DNA from: Morganella psychrotolerans
Lineage (GTDB): Bacteria > Pseudomonadota > Gammaproteobacteria > Enterobacterales > Enterobacteriaceae
Direction of reading: 5' to 3'
DNA: 64,000 bases
Assembly (NCBI RefSeq): GCF_001676055.1
Contig: NZ_LZEX01000034.1
Span: 248,001 to 312,000, forward strand
How positions within the stretch are numbered: the stretch's first letter is position 1; each line of letters begins with the position of its first letter. A program made the translations under genes and the position numbers. Shown here piece after piece: positions 41,914 to 50,357 of this stretch. Under the pieces are notes generated by a model that searched no databases, was not told the DNA's origin, and was given only the letters and a program-made list of their open reading frames with translations.

Positions 41914-42063
41914 TCAGGAGCAACCAATCTTTTCTTTTGGACAGCTATCCTGGTATTGATACGTTTCTGATAGCTCCCAACGTTCAGGCGGGAGTTCATT
42001 AACATTAAGCTTGGGATAACAGCTATGAATCATCAGTGAACTGCTTAAAAACAGTGTTAACAT
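41914..42063 (-). CDS. Small Cys-pair peptide, putative lipoprotein (family member A)
   Basis: A 49-residue ORF with a good ribosome site (GAGGTGATT before ATG). The N-terminus MLTLFLSSSLMIHSC is a short hydrophobic leader with a possible lipobox IHS-C. The tail contains SYQYQDSC-type sequence and ends CPKEKIGCS, two Cys six residues apart. Its N-terminus is paralogous to the genes at 42131 and 42271 (MLTLLLTGSLITHSF in the latter). Unknown function; small size lowers confidence, but three linked paralogues with ribosome sites support it. Confidence 0.6.
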   Translation of the reverse strand: MLTLFLSSSLMIHSCYPKLNVNELPPERWELSETYQYQDSCPKEKIGCS

Positions 42064-42130
42064 AATCACCTCATTACATGTATAAACTGACTTTTAATAC
42101 AATAATCAGCTATCAATATGTATTTTAATA

Positions 42131-42244
42131 TTATCCGGGATATCCCCAAATAACCGGGCAGTATTCAGGTGCAACAATATCGCAGCCTTCAAATGAAGCA
42201 GAAGAAAAAATAAATAATGAACCGGATAATAATAGTGCTAACAT
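42131..42244 (-). CDS. Small Cys-pair peptide (family member B)
   Basis: A 37-residue ORF preceded by AGGGAGTATCT. The N-terminus MLALLLSGSLFIFSSAS resembles those of the two neighbours and looks like a cleavable signal. The remaining residues include EGCDIVAPEYCPV, two Cys seven residues apart. It lies 26 bases after member C and 67 before member A on the same strand, so the three may be one transcript. Function unknown. Confidence 0.55.
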   Translation of the reverse strand: MLALLLSGSLFIFSSASFEGCDIVAPEYCPVIWGYPG

Positions 42245-42270
42245 AGATACTCCCTGTAATGAATTATTTT

Positions 42271-42423
42271 TTAAAAACAGAAAGGATTGCTGAGTGAACA
42301 AGCACTGTCAACATAATAAGAGATTGTTGGCTCCCGTGGTGGCGGAGGCGGAACCTGATTGTCATTTCGTGGCGGGAAAAAGGAATGCGTTATTAATGAA
42401 CCAGTCAGCAGTAATGTCAACAT
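42271..42423 (-). CDS. Small Cys-pair peptide with polyproline stretch (family member C)
   Basis: 50 residues from the ATG at 42423, which follows GCGAGGTTACTT. An in-frame ATG at 42453 gives 60 residues but has no ribosome site and lies in a repeat. The leader MLTLLLTGSLITHSFFP aligns with member A (MLTLFLSSSLMIHSCYP), with the lipobox Cys replaced by Phe. A VPPPPPREP segment follows, and the end SACSLSNPFCF has two Cys six residues apart. First gene of the putative three-gene unit. Function unknown. Confidence 0.6.
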   Translation of the reverse strand: MLTLLLTGSLITHSFFPPRNDNQVPPPPPREPTISYYVDSACSLSNPFCF

Positions 42424-42438
42424 AAGTAACCTCGCTAT

Positions 42439-42499
42439 TATACCTTTATTCATTCAAACTGCAGAGTCGTTAACTGCATCCTGAATGACGTTGGATATA
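42439..42499 (+). repeat. ERIC-like repeat, internally deleted copy 8
   Basis: 61 bases: TATACCTTTATTCATTCAAA with GCAGAGTCGTTAACTGCATC joining to CTGAATGACGTTGGATATA. The central palindrome is missing. It lies directly upstream of the small-peptide unit, in its probable leader. The next 335 bases (42500-42834) are AT-rich and hold no gene that I can support. Confidence 0.75.
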
Positions 42500-42834
42500 G
42501 ATTAAATTATCATTAAGTTGTGATTTTATATCTATGGTACGGATTAACATTAGCGGGCTTAATCTGTAAGGACAATTAACCTTATTAGGTATTTTATATG
42601 GTGAGAATATAGAAGCTATCTTCTTTATTTTATATAAATTATTTCCTTGTGTTAGTTTTAGTATGTAAGGTTATTGCTGGTTTATAGTGGGTCTGTTAAA
42701 AAATAAAAAATTACATTGTTATCAATGAAACATAACGGTAATGGATGCATCCGGTCTGTAATTAACCGGTGAGGGGTTTTATATATCGGAGATATTAATG
42801 CCCATGGGTTACTTCACGGGGATTAATATAAGCC

Positions 42835-44088
42835 TTATGAAGAAATCTGCTTCTTCAGATGTAGAGAAATAAATAGTCCGACAACCAACATGGCGGCAAT
42901 AAAACAGCCGACCCCCGTCCAGTGCCGGTAAGACCAGAACACGCCGCCAAGTGTGCCGGCAATACTGGAACCGCTATAATACGCAAACAGATACAGTGAG
43001 GATGCCTGTGCCCGCGCGCGTCTTGCACGGCGTCCGACCCAGCTGCTGGTGACGGAATGAGCAGCGAAAAAACCGGTGGTCAGCACTAACATACCAATCA
43101 GTACGGTGGCCGTGGCATCCCCGAGAGTTATCAGAATACCGGCGAGCATCAGCACCATCGCACCAATCAATATATTGGCGTATCCATATTTCCGGGTCAG
43201 TGCACCTGCTTTGGATGCACTATAGGTGCCTGATAAATAAACAACAGATAACATACCGACGACAGACTGACTGAAATTATACGGCGGCTCCAGCAACCGG
43301 TAACCAATATAGTTAAACAGTGTGACAAAACTACCCATAATGATAAAACCGATAGCAAATAACCAGGGTAGCCCGTCATCCCGGCAGTGCAGGATCAGGT
43401 ATTTCCACAGACTTTTGGGTTTGAGTGAACTGGCACGGAAATGGCGGGAGGCCGGTAACAATCGCCAGAACAGAAATGCACCGAACAGTGCAAATGTCCC
43501 CAGGATCAGAACGGCAATACGCCAGTTGGCGTAATCGGCAACCACCCCGGTTATCAGCCGTCCGCTCATACCGCCTATTGAATTACCACTGATATATAAC
43601 CCCATGGAAAGCGCTACATAGCCCGGATGGATCTCTTCACTGAGATACGTCATTGCCACTGCCGCCACACCGCTGAGCGACAATCCGACAAGTGAGCGGA
43701 CAATCAGGATCCCCGTCCAGCTCGTGGTAAAAGCACTGAGCAGTGTAAAGAGTGCGGCGCAGGTCAGGGCGACAACCATTACATTTTTACGCCCGACCGC
43801 ATCCGAAATGGGGCCGGTAATCAATAACCCTACCGCCATAAATCCGGTGGCCAGGGAGAGTGATAAACTCGCCTGCGCCGGTGACACGGCAAAATCTTCA
43901 GATAACAGAGGCAGAATAGGCTGGACAAAATAGAGCAGCGCAAAGGTTGCAAGGCCAACCATAAAAAAAGAGAGGGTAACGCGCAGATACAATTTGTCAT
44001 CACGCTGGATATAGTGAAGTTTTGTCTGACCCACGGCACTGTCCCGGTCAATATCACGGTCAGTCATCAGTTTATTCTCGTCAGTCAT
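42835..44088 (-). CDS. ynfM: YnfM, MFS transporter
   Basis: Major facilitator superfamily inner-membrane transporter, 417 residues with twelve hydrophobic helices, the same length as E. coli YnfM. Conserved parts are LATFALLYFVQPILPLLSEDF, the A-motif-like GPISDAVGRKNVM and LSGVAAVAMTYLSEEIHPGYVA. Substrate not established (related E. coli work points to arabinose-like sugar or drug efflux, uncertain). Divergent from ynfL, its likely regulator, 109 bases away. Confidence 0.93.
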   Translation of the reverse strand: MTDENKLMTDRDIDRDSAVGQTKLHYIQRDDKLYLRVTLSFFMVGLATFALLYFVQPILPLLSEDFAVSPAQASLSLSLATGFMAVGLLITGPISDAVGRKNVMVVALTCAALFTLLSAFTTSWTGILIVRSLVGLSLSGVAAVAMTYLSEEIHPGYVALSMGLYISGNSIGGMSGRLITGVVADYANWRIAVLILGTFALFGAFLFWRLLPASRHFRASSLKPKSLWKYLILHCRDDGLPWLFAIGFIIMGSFVTLFNYIGYRLLEPPYNFSQSVVGMLSVVYLSGTYSASKAGALTRKYGYANILIGAMVLMLAGILITLGDATATVLIGMLVLTTGFFAAHSVTSSWVGRRARRARAQASSLYLFAYYSGSSIAGTLGGVFWSYRHWTGVGCFIAAMLVVGLFISLHLKKQISS

Positions 44089-44197
44089 ACACTTATCTCA
44101 GGTCGCAGTAATGTAACAGAGAATAAAAAGATGCTACTATTTTGTCTAATATATTAATGCTCTTGATTGATACTTTAAACGACTTAATGAGGCAATA

Positions 44198-45097
44198 ATG
44201 ATCGAATTTCGCCATTTGCGCTATTTTATTGCCGTCGCGGAAGAGCTGCATTTCGGACGGGCGGCAGAGCGGCTGAATATCTCGCAGCCCCCGCTAAGCC
44301 AGCAAATACAGGCCCTGGAGAATGCGATACCGGCAAAATTACTGGCGCGCAATAACCGGAATGTCAGTTTGACACCGGCAGGTGAAATGTTTCTGCGCGA
44401 AGCGTATCAAATCCGCGCTCAGATTGAGGCGGCGATTGGCAAAGCGGCGAGGATGGAGCGCGGCGAGTTGGGAGAAGTCTCTGTTGGTTTCACATCAACC
44501 ACACCTTTTATGCGCCATATTACCGCAACATTCCGTCAGTACCGGGAAGCCTATCCGGATGTCGCGATTCACATGCACCAGATGAATACAAAACAGCAAA
44601 TCAACCCGTTGCTAACCGGCCGGATTGATTTTGGTGTGATGCGCAACACTCAATTGCCTGATAACCTGGTTCATGAGTTGTTATTCAGAGAACGCTTTAT
44701 GTTAGCAGTCTATGATGATCATCCGTTAATCCGGCACAGGGAAACAGGTATTTCGCTTGATATGCTCAACGGCGTGCCGCTGGTCTTTTTTGAGCGGGAT
44801 GTGGGAACGGCGTTATACGATGAAATTATTAATATCCTGAAGGGTGCGGGTGTGACCCCGGTGATAGCTCAGGAAGCGGGTGAGGCCATGACAATACTCG
44901 GGCTGGTCTCTGCGGGGCTCGGAGTCTCCCTGGTGACTGAATCCTTCACGCGGATGAAAGTGGATGGTGTCCGTTACGTGCATTTAGCTGAAAATCAGGC
45001 GTTTTCTGAAGTCTGGTTGGTGTATCATAAGCATAAAATATTATCGCCTGCCGGTCAGCGGCTGATTGCGATGCTGAAAAGTAATGTTTTCCGCTGA
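44198..45097 (+). CDS. ynfL: YnfL, LysR-type regulator
   Basis: 299 residues. The N-terminal winged HTH MIEFRHLRYFIAVAEELHFGRAAERLNISQPPLSQQIQALE is typical; the C-terminal part is the effector-binding domain. E. coli YnfL is divergent from ynfM, and the same arrangement is kept here, so it probably controls ynfM. Effector unknown. Confidence 0.93.
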   Translation: MIEFRHLRYFIAVAEELHFGRAAERLNISQPPLSQQIQALENAIPAKLLARNNRNVSLTPAGEMFLREAYQIRAQIEAAIGKAARMERGELGEVSVGFTSTTPFMRHITATFRQYREAYPDVAIHMHQMNTKQQINPLLTGRIDFGVMRNTQLPDNLVHELLFRERFMLAVYDDHPLIRHRETGISLDMLNGVPLVFFERDVGTALYDEIINILKGAGVTPVIAQEAGEAMTILGLVSAGLGVSLVTESFTRMKVDGVRYVHLAENQAFSEVWLVYHKHKILSPAGQRLIAMLKSNVFR

Positions 45098-45123
45098 GCG
45101 GAGCCGTTTAAACTGAGGTGCCA

Positions 45124-45888
45124 GTGTTCTTGTGTAATAAATATCCGGCGATAACCGCGTTGTTAGTCACTCTGTGGTCAGGTATTGCCGGTGCGGCGGT
45201 GAGTCTCAGTGATTTTTATCAGCCCGACGGCACCCGGCGTGTGATAACGTATAATATTACTGCACTGACCGGGCAATTTCTTGCTGTGCCGTACCGGGCG
45301 CATCAGTTGATTGGTTCGCCGGAAACACCGGAGCAACTGGTCATCAATTTAAATGCGCTCGATTGTTTTACCTATCTGGATTATGTGGAAGCGCTGAAGC
45401 GCAGCCCGCAACAGCAGGATTTCCCCGGGCAACTGGCGCAAATCCGTTATAAAAACGGAGATATCAGTTATTTTCAGCGACGCCATTTTTTTTCAGATTG
45501 GGTAAGCGGCTCACAACCGGTTGCACAGGATATTACCCGGCAATTGTCAGCAGATTTTCAGGTGACACATAAGCTGCTTAATCAGCGCAAGGCGGGCGGC
45601 GCCTATATTCCGGGTCTGCCGGTAACGGCGCGGGATATTGCCTGGCTGCCGGTATCTGCGCTGACGCCAATGGTTCTCGCGCAGTTGCAAACCGGGGATT
45701 ATATCGGGATCTATTCCCCGCAAGACGGACTGGATGTTTCTCACGCGGGGATTATTATCCGTACCCCGGACGGATTATTTCTGCGTAATGCATCATCAAC
45801 ACGGCGGGAACGACAGGTGATTGATTCGCCATTACACCTGTATCTCCGGCAAAAAAGCGGGATAGTGGTATACCGTGCTGTGCTGTGA
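45124..45888 (+). CDS. Exported DUF1460 (NlpC/P60-like) protein
   Basis: 254 residues from the GTG at 45124, which has GAGG six bases upstream; a GTG at 45118 overlaps that site. A Sec signal (about residues 1-25, IAGA/AVSL) directs it to the periplasm. The DUF1460 core has VINLNALDCFTYLDYVEAL with the likely catalytic Cys and LDVSHAGIIIRT with the His. Members resemble N-acetylmuramoyl-L-alanine amidases or murein peptide hydrolases, so a peptidoglycan role is inferred. It starts 26 bases after ynfL and may share its transcript. Confidence 0.8.
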   Translation: MFLCNKYPAITALLVTLWSGIAGAAVSLSDFYQPDGTRRVITYNITALTGQFLAVPYRAHQLIGSPETPEQLVINLNALDCFTYLDYVEALKRSPQQQDFPGQLAQIRYKNGDISYFQRRHFFSDWVSGSQPVAQDITRQLSADFQVTHKLLNQRKAGGAYIPGLPVTARDIAWLPVSALTPMVLAQLQTGDYIGIYSPQDGLDVSHAGIIIRTPDGLFLRNASSTRRERQVIDSPLHLYLRQKSGIVVYRAVL

Positions 45889-45960
45889 AACCACTTGCGA
45901 ACCCGGTATTTACCCGGATAATGACTATTTCAGCCCGTACATTGCTCAGGATTATTACTG

Positions 45961-47160
45961 GTGAAACCTACAACACAACCCGGACATATTGACCATATCA
46001 AACAAACCAATATGGGGGTTGTTTATCGCTATATTGATCAGCAGGGGCCGATATCCCGTATTTCTCTGTCAAAAAAGGCGCAGTTAGCCCCGGCGAGTAT
46101 CACCAAAATTACCCGTGAACTGATGGATGCACATCTGGTTCGTGAAACAGAATTTCCGGGGCTCGGGTTTCGCGGTCGTCCTGCTATCGGGCTGAAAACA
46201 GATTGTGGCGGCTGGCATTTCTTATGCATCCGCATTAACCGGGGTGAGGTGATTTTTGCGCTGCGGGAATTGAGCGGGAAACTTCTGGCAGAAGAGGTCA
46301 TCGAATTTCCGGCTGCCCGTGCTGATTTTGTTCCGCCTTTCCTGGCTGAAATTGATGCTTTTTTTGCCCGGAACTACGCGATAGTAGGGCGTCTGACCGC
46401 TATTGCGATCACCATCAATGCAGCGGTTGACCCGGCAAAAGGCATTATCCTCGATTTTCCTTATTATAATATTGCTGAATTACCTATCGCAGATATCTTA
46501 TTTCAGCACACCGGTATGCCGGTTTTTCTTCAGCATGCAGTCTCTGCCTGGTCGTTGGCTGAATATTTTTTTGGTGCATCGAAAGAGTGCAGGAACAGCA
46601 TTCAACTGGTGATTGATGAACATGTCGGTGCAGCGGTTATCACCGATGGTTCGTTATTACATGCACATCGCCACAGCTGCGCGGAAATAGGGCATACCCG
46701 GGTTAATCCGCAGGGTAAACCCTGCTACTGCGGCAATCAGGGCTGTCTGGAAACGGAAGTTGGTATACGGCATTTACTGGCGCGTGCCGCTGCATTTCTG
46801 ACCGGACCGGACGGGCAGCTTCCGACGGCGGATACGTTATGCCGCGCGGCACTGGCAGGCGATGTGTCCGCATGCGCACTTATTGAAGAGACCGGGCATT
46901 ATATCGGTGATGTCGCCGCTGTCATGGTCAATATCTTTAATCCGGAAATGATCCTGATTGGATCTCCTTTAAACGCAGCATCGTCTGTTTTGTTTCCGGC
47001 CATCCAATCCCGGATTAATCAGGGTGCATTACCCGAATTCAGCCGGACATTCACAATGACTTCATGTGAATTTATTAATTGCGGTACATTACCGGGTGCT
47101 GCGTTAGTTAAGGAAGCGTTGTACAGCGGTTCTTTACTTATAAAATTGATGAATGGATAA
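45961..47160 (+). CDS. mlc: Transcriptional repressor Mlc (DgsA), ROK family
   Basis: Represses ptsG, manXYZ, mal genes and is sequestered by EIICB-Glc during glucose transport. 399 residues against 406 in E. coli. The N-terminal HTH has SKKAQLAPASITKITRELMDAHLV; the ROK zinc site is GHTRVNPQGKPCYCGNQGCLET with one His and three Cys. The start is GTG behind an AGGA. Some substitutions occur in the ROK glycine motif region (ITINAAVDP instead of ITLPGIID), which does not bind sugar in Mlc either. Confidence 0.94.
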   Translation: MKPTTQPGHIDHIKQTNMGVVYRYIDQQGPISRISLSKKAQLAPASITKITRELMDAHLVRETEFPGLGFRGRPAIGLKTDCGGWHFLCIRINRGEVIFALRELSGKLLAEEVIEFPAARADFVPPFLAEIDAFFARNYAIVGRLTAIAITINAAVDPAKGIILDFPYYNIAELPIADILFQHTGMPVFLQHAVSAWSLAEYFFGASKECRNSIQLVIDEHVGAAVITDGSLLHAHRHSCAEIGHTRVNPQGKPCYCGNQGCLETEVGIRHLLARAAAFLTGPDGQLPTADTLCRAALAGDVSACALIEETGHYIGDVAAVMVNIFNPEMILIGSPLNAASSVLFPAIQSRINQGALPEFSRTFTMTSCEFINCGTLPGAALVKEALYSGSLLIKLMNG

Positions 47161-47335
47161 GTAATGTTGTAGTGTTGGTCTTTGACATAAAACAAATTAA
47201 TGGCAAGGATTTGTTCATCAAAACAGGATTTTCGCAAAAAATTGCGCTGGCGCAAACCTGACAGATATCTGATGCCTTACACTTGTTCTGTTATCAATTT
47301 TGATACGCACTTCTTGATATAACGGAAAATCATCT

Positions 47336-48025
47336 ATGTTAAGGCGCTTGTTTATAACCGGCACAGATACGAATATCGGCAAAACTGTCGCTACGCGGGC
47401 TTTAATGCAAGCCATCAACCGACTGGGTAAATCTGTCGTTGGGTATAAACCAATCGCAACAGAATACCATGATACCCTTAACGGTAAACGTAACCGTGAT
47501 GCTATGGTTCTGCATGAGACATCCAGTATTGATGTTACTTATCAGGATGTTAACCCGGTGATGCTGGAAAATAACTATGGTCCGACGACAACGGATATCC
47601 AATTCCCTGCATTGTCAGCGGGACTGGAAAAATTAAGCCGGGTAGCGGAACAGGTTGTGGTGGAAGGGAATGGCGGATGGCGTTATTTACTGAATAACGA
47701 GACATTTTTATCTGACTGGGTGAAAAAAGAGAAACTGCCGGTGATTCTGGTGGTCGGGATCCAGTCCGGATGTGTGAATCATGCACTATTAACTGCTGAA
47801 GCAATTAAACAGGATGGCCTGGAAATTATCGGCTGGATTGCAAACCGGATTAACCCGGGGCTGTCTCATTACGCACAGGTAATGGATCGTTTACTGAAAC
47901 ACCTGCCGGCTCCGCTTCTGGGGGAGATCCCGTATTTACTGCGTCCGGAAGAGCGCGAATTATCGCATTATCTGAATGCTGAAAAAATTGAGATGCTCTG
48001 GGGCAAAGAACTGGTCGCTTCCTGA
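47336..48025 (+). CDS. bioD2: Dethiobiotin synthetase BioD2 (YnfK)
   Basis: ATP-dependent carboxylase forming dethiobiotin, the BioD paralogue found downstream of mlc in enterics. 229 residues. P-loop GTDTNIGKT at residues 8-16, VVVEGNGGWR and WIANRINPGLSHYAQVMD are conserved. In E. coli this paralogue is a poorly expressed or conditional enzyme. A terminator follows. Confidence 0.93.
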   Translation: MLRRLFITGTDTNIGKTVATRALMQAINRLGKSVVGYKPIATEYHDTLNGKRNRDAMVLHETSSIDVTYQDVNPVMLENNYGPTTTDIQFPALSAGLEKLSRVAEQVVVEGNGGWRYLLNNETFLSDWVKKEKLPVILVVGIQSGCVNHALLTAEAIKQDGLEIIGWIANRINPGLSHYAQVMDRLLKHLPAPLLGEIPYLLRPEERELSHYLNAEKIEMLWGKELVAS

Positions 48026-48049
48026 GTTATCGGACTGATGGCTAAAAAG

Positions 48050-48080
48050 AAAAGGGCTAATTATTGATAGCCCTTTTTTG
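48050..48080 (+). terminator. bioD2 terminator
   Basis: AAGGGCTA and TAGCCCTT arms with a T-run, 26 bases after the bioD2 stop. Confidence 0.85.
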
Positions 48081-48128
48081 TTTTATTTACGATATTACAA
48101 AGTCTGACTGCGTACGGTTATCTGCGAA

Positions 48129-48365
48129 TTATTTACGAAGATAAATAATATTCTGCGTTTCATTGTCACAGTTACCCACAACCTGACCTTCTGCCTGTGC
48201 GGCACTTTCCGCAGGCACGACCGTTAAGGTAAAGCCTTCAGCAGGTACACCGTTACTGATGATTTTCTGCGAAATTTCTTCCGTGACGCTTTCGCAGGAA
48301 GCTTGTGCCATAGCAGGGACAAGCGCAAAAAGTACTGTACTAACTGCAATCAGTTTTTTCATCAT
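48129..48365 (-). CDS. ynfD: YnfD-like DUF1161 periplasmic protein
   Basis: 78 residues with a signal peptide cut near AQA/SCES. The DUF1161 body CESVTEEISQKIISNGVPAEGFTLTVVPAESAAQAEGQVVGNC is close to E. coli YnfD; two Cys probably form a disulfide. Shorter at the C-terminus than E. coli (101). Function unknown. AAGGAAAA precedes the start. It lies 17 bases after ynfB on the same strand. Confidence 0.9.
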   Translation of the reverse strand: MMKKLIAVSTVLFALVPAMAQASCESVTEEISQKIISNGVPAEGFTLTVVPAESAAQAEGQVVGNCDNETQNIIYLRK

Positions 48366-48382
48366 TTTTCCTTAAATGTTTA

Positions 48383-48748
48383 CTACTTCCAACCTGAAGT
48401 AACTTCACGTCCTGTATTTGCATCAAGACATCTCTGTGTATTAGGCTCCCAATACGCAGTGACGACGGAACTTTTTAAGCAGGCATCTTCGACATCAATA
48501 GCACGATCAACTTTATCAAACTCTTTTTCCGCACGGCGGTTTACTTTCTGGCGCAGGGAGCGGGTATCATCCCACTGTTCTTTTTCCTGGCGTGCTCTCT
48601 CTTTCTCCAGCGCGGTGTCACCGCCACTGACGACACATGTGCTGCCCGGACTGCAATTTGCAGTAACCGCATTTGCCTGTGCTGCAAAAAATAATGGTGC
48701 AGCGAAGGCGGTTGCGATAAACCACTTTGTGAGTATGGATTTAGTCAT
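48383..48748 (-). CDS. ynfB: YnfB-like DUF1283 periplasmic protein
   Basis: 121 residues from the ATG at 48748 (GAGGAAAACACGATA upstream); an upstream in-frame ATG at 48802 adds 18 residues without a signal. The signal peptide ends near ANA/VTAN. The DUF1283 core [37 protein letters not shown] and [12 protein letters not shown] match E. coli YnfB. Function unknown. Next to ynfD, as the ynf genes cluster in E. coli. Confidence 0.9.
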   Translation of the reverse strand: MTKSILTKWFIATAFAAPLFFAAQANAVTANCSPGSTCVVSGGDTALEKERARQEKEQWDDTRSLRQKVNRRAEKEFDKVDRAIDVEDACLKSSVVTAYWEPNTQRCLDANTGREVTSGWK

Positions 48749-48917
48749 TATCGTGTTTTCCTCAAAGTTCAATCCTGCAAATTTAGTTCTGATCTTATGC
48801 ATTATACCGAAGTGTATTTGAGCACCAACAAAAGAAAAAGCATTTCGTGCGTAATTTCAGGTAATTTAAGAAAATTACCTGAAATAAATGAGGTAAGTTT
48901 ATATTTTACTGTGATTT

Positions 48918-49667
48918 TCAGTCTTCACGATGAACATTCAGTCCGGCGAAGGACTGACAAACCGGCATCATTTCCATGGTATTGATATTAACATGCGCCG
49001 GTAATGTCGCCACCCAGTAAACGGCTTCGGCAATATCATCCGGCATCAGCGGATCGGCATTTTTATAGGTGTTACCGGCTTTTTCTTCATCACCACGATA
49101 GCGGATCCCTGAGAATTCAGTCCCACCGACCATACCCGGTTCAATATCGGTCACACGGATTTTTTTGCCGAACAAATCAGCGCGCAGTGCCAGACTGAAT
49201 TGTTTTACAAAGGCTTTTGAACCACAATAAACGTTACCGCCCATATAAGGCCAGGAGCCGGCAGTTGATCCTAAATTAATGATATGGCCGCGGTTTCTTT
49301 CCACCATACCCGGCAGTATTGCACGGGTCATATGCAGCAGCCCTTTGATGTTGGTATCGACAACCACATCCCACTCTGCAGGATCCGCTTTATCAGCGGT
49401 TTCCATACCCAGCGCCAGACCTGCGTTATTCACCAGCACATCAATTTCACGCAGCGATTCAGGCAGGGCGGCAATCACATTATCAACCGCCGGTCTGTCC
49501 ATCATATCCAGCGCCAGCGGATAGAAGCGATTGCCTAACTCTTTATGTAATTTTGCCAGGCGCTCAAGACGGCGTCCTGTTCCTATCACAGTATGGCCGT
49601 TATCAATAAATTTGCGTGCAAAAGCCTCACCGAAACCTGCGGTTGCGCCTGTAATTAAAACAATCAT
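48918..49667 (-). CDS. ydfG: YdfG, NADP-dependent 3-hydroxy acid dehydrogenase
   Basis: SDR enzyme that oxidises L-allo-threonine, serine and 3-hydroxypropionate and reduces malonic semialdehyde. 249 residues against 248 in E. coli. TGATAGFG is at residues 6-13, NNAG near 87, and the catalytic Tyr-Lys pair in VYCGSKAFVKQF. The C-terminal MMPVCQSFAGLNVHRED matches the family. Confidence 0.95.
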   Translation of the reverse strand: MIVLITGATAGFGEAFARKFIDNGHTVIGTGRRLERLAKLHKELGNRFYPLALDMMDRPAVDNVIAALPESLREIDVLVNNAGLALGMETADKADPAEWDVVVDTNIKGLLHMTRAILPGMVERNRGHIINLGSTAGSWPYMGGNVYCGSKAFVKQFSLALRADLFGKKIRVTDIEPGMVGGTEFSGIRYRGDEEKAGNTYKNADPLMPDDIAEAVYWVATLPAHVNINTMEMMPVCQSFAGLNVHRED

Positions 49668-49869
49668 GACTTACTCCGATTCTGTCAGCGGGGTTTCCCG
49701 GAAAAATAACACATCCACCGCGGTATAGTGCCGGCGGTTAATATTGCACAGTGTAACGCGGATAAACTTTTGAAAGCGCGTCACAGGTTCCGCTTTTCAA
49801 TTATTGACCGGAAAAATGCTGTGCTAACTTACTAAAAAACCGTCAATGATAATGATAAGGAAGCAACCT

Positions 49870-50277
49870 ATGCCACAGGGTCAATGTTTATGCGGGAAAG
49901 TGTCAGTATCCACACAACAGCCGGTAACAGACATTTCTGTTTGCCATTGCGGGATGTGCCGGAAATGGAATGGTGCGCCGTTTATGTCTGTCGATTGCGG
50001 CAGTGATATCAGTATCCGCGGGGAGGATTATATCTCCCGTTATGCTTCATCGGAGTGGGGTGATCGCTGTTTTTGTCGTGAATGCGGCACGCATCTTTTT
50101 TATTATCTGAAACCCGCCAATCAATATTATGTATCGGCGGCACTATTTGGTGAGACAAAAGAGAGTCGCCTTACTATGCAGATTTATACTGACTGCAAAC
50201 CGAATTATTATAATTTTGCAGAAAAAACGCCGATGCTGACAGAGCAGGATATTCTGGCGATGTTTGCCGAAAAATAA
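49870..50277 (+). CDS. GFA-family (glutathione-dependent formaldehyde-activating-like) zinc protein
   Basis: 135 residues from the ATG at 49870 (AAGGAAGCAACCT upstream); the open frame begins at 49846. The GFA zinc-binding cysteines are all present: CLCGKVSV, CHCGMCRKW and CRECG. The family name is historical; most members have no proven enzyme activity. It is probably a stand-alone gene with the terminator at 50292. Confidence 0.9.
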   Translation: MPQGQCLCGKVSVSTQQPVTDISVCHCGMCRKWNGAPFMSVDCGSDISIRGEDYISRYASSEWGDRCFCRECGTHLFYYLKPANQYYVSAALFGETKESRLTMQIYTDCKPNYYNFAEKTPMLTEQDILAMFAEK

Positions 50278-50291
50278 GAAGTCAGAAATAA

Positions 50292-50326
50292 AAACGGATA
50301 CCGGTGAGGGTATCCGTTCTGTTTTT
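50292..50326. terminator. Bidirectional terminator between GFA gene and prpD
   Basis: AACGGATACC and GGTATCCGTT arms with A- and T-runs on both sides, between convergent genes. Confidence 0.85.
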
Positions 50327-50357
50327 CTGCGTTGCCGGGCAGATTAAGAACTGACTA

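Noticed and set aside
42798-42872. Possible 24-codon plus-strand ORF after GGAG
   Set aside because: It runs into ynfM on the opposite strand and resembles chance sequence; no further support.
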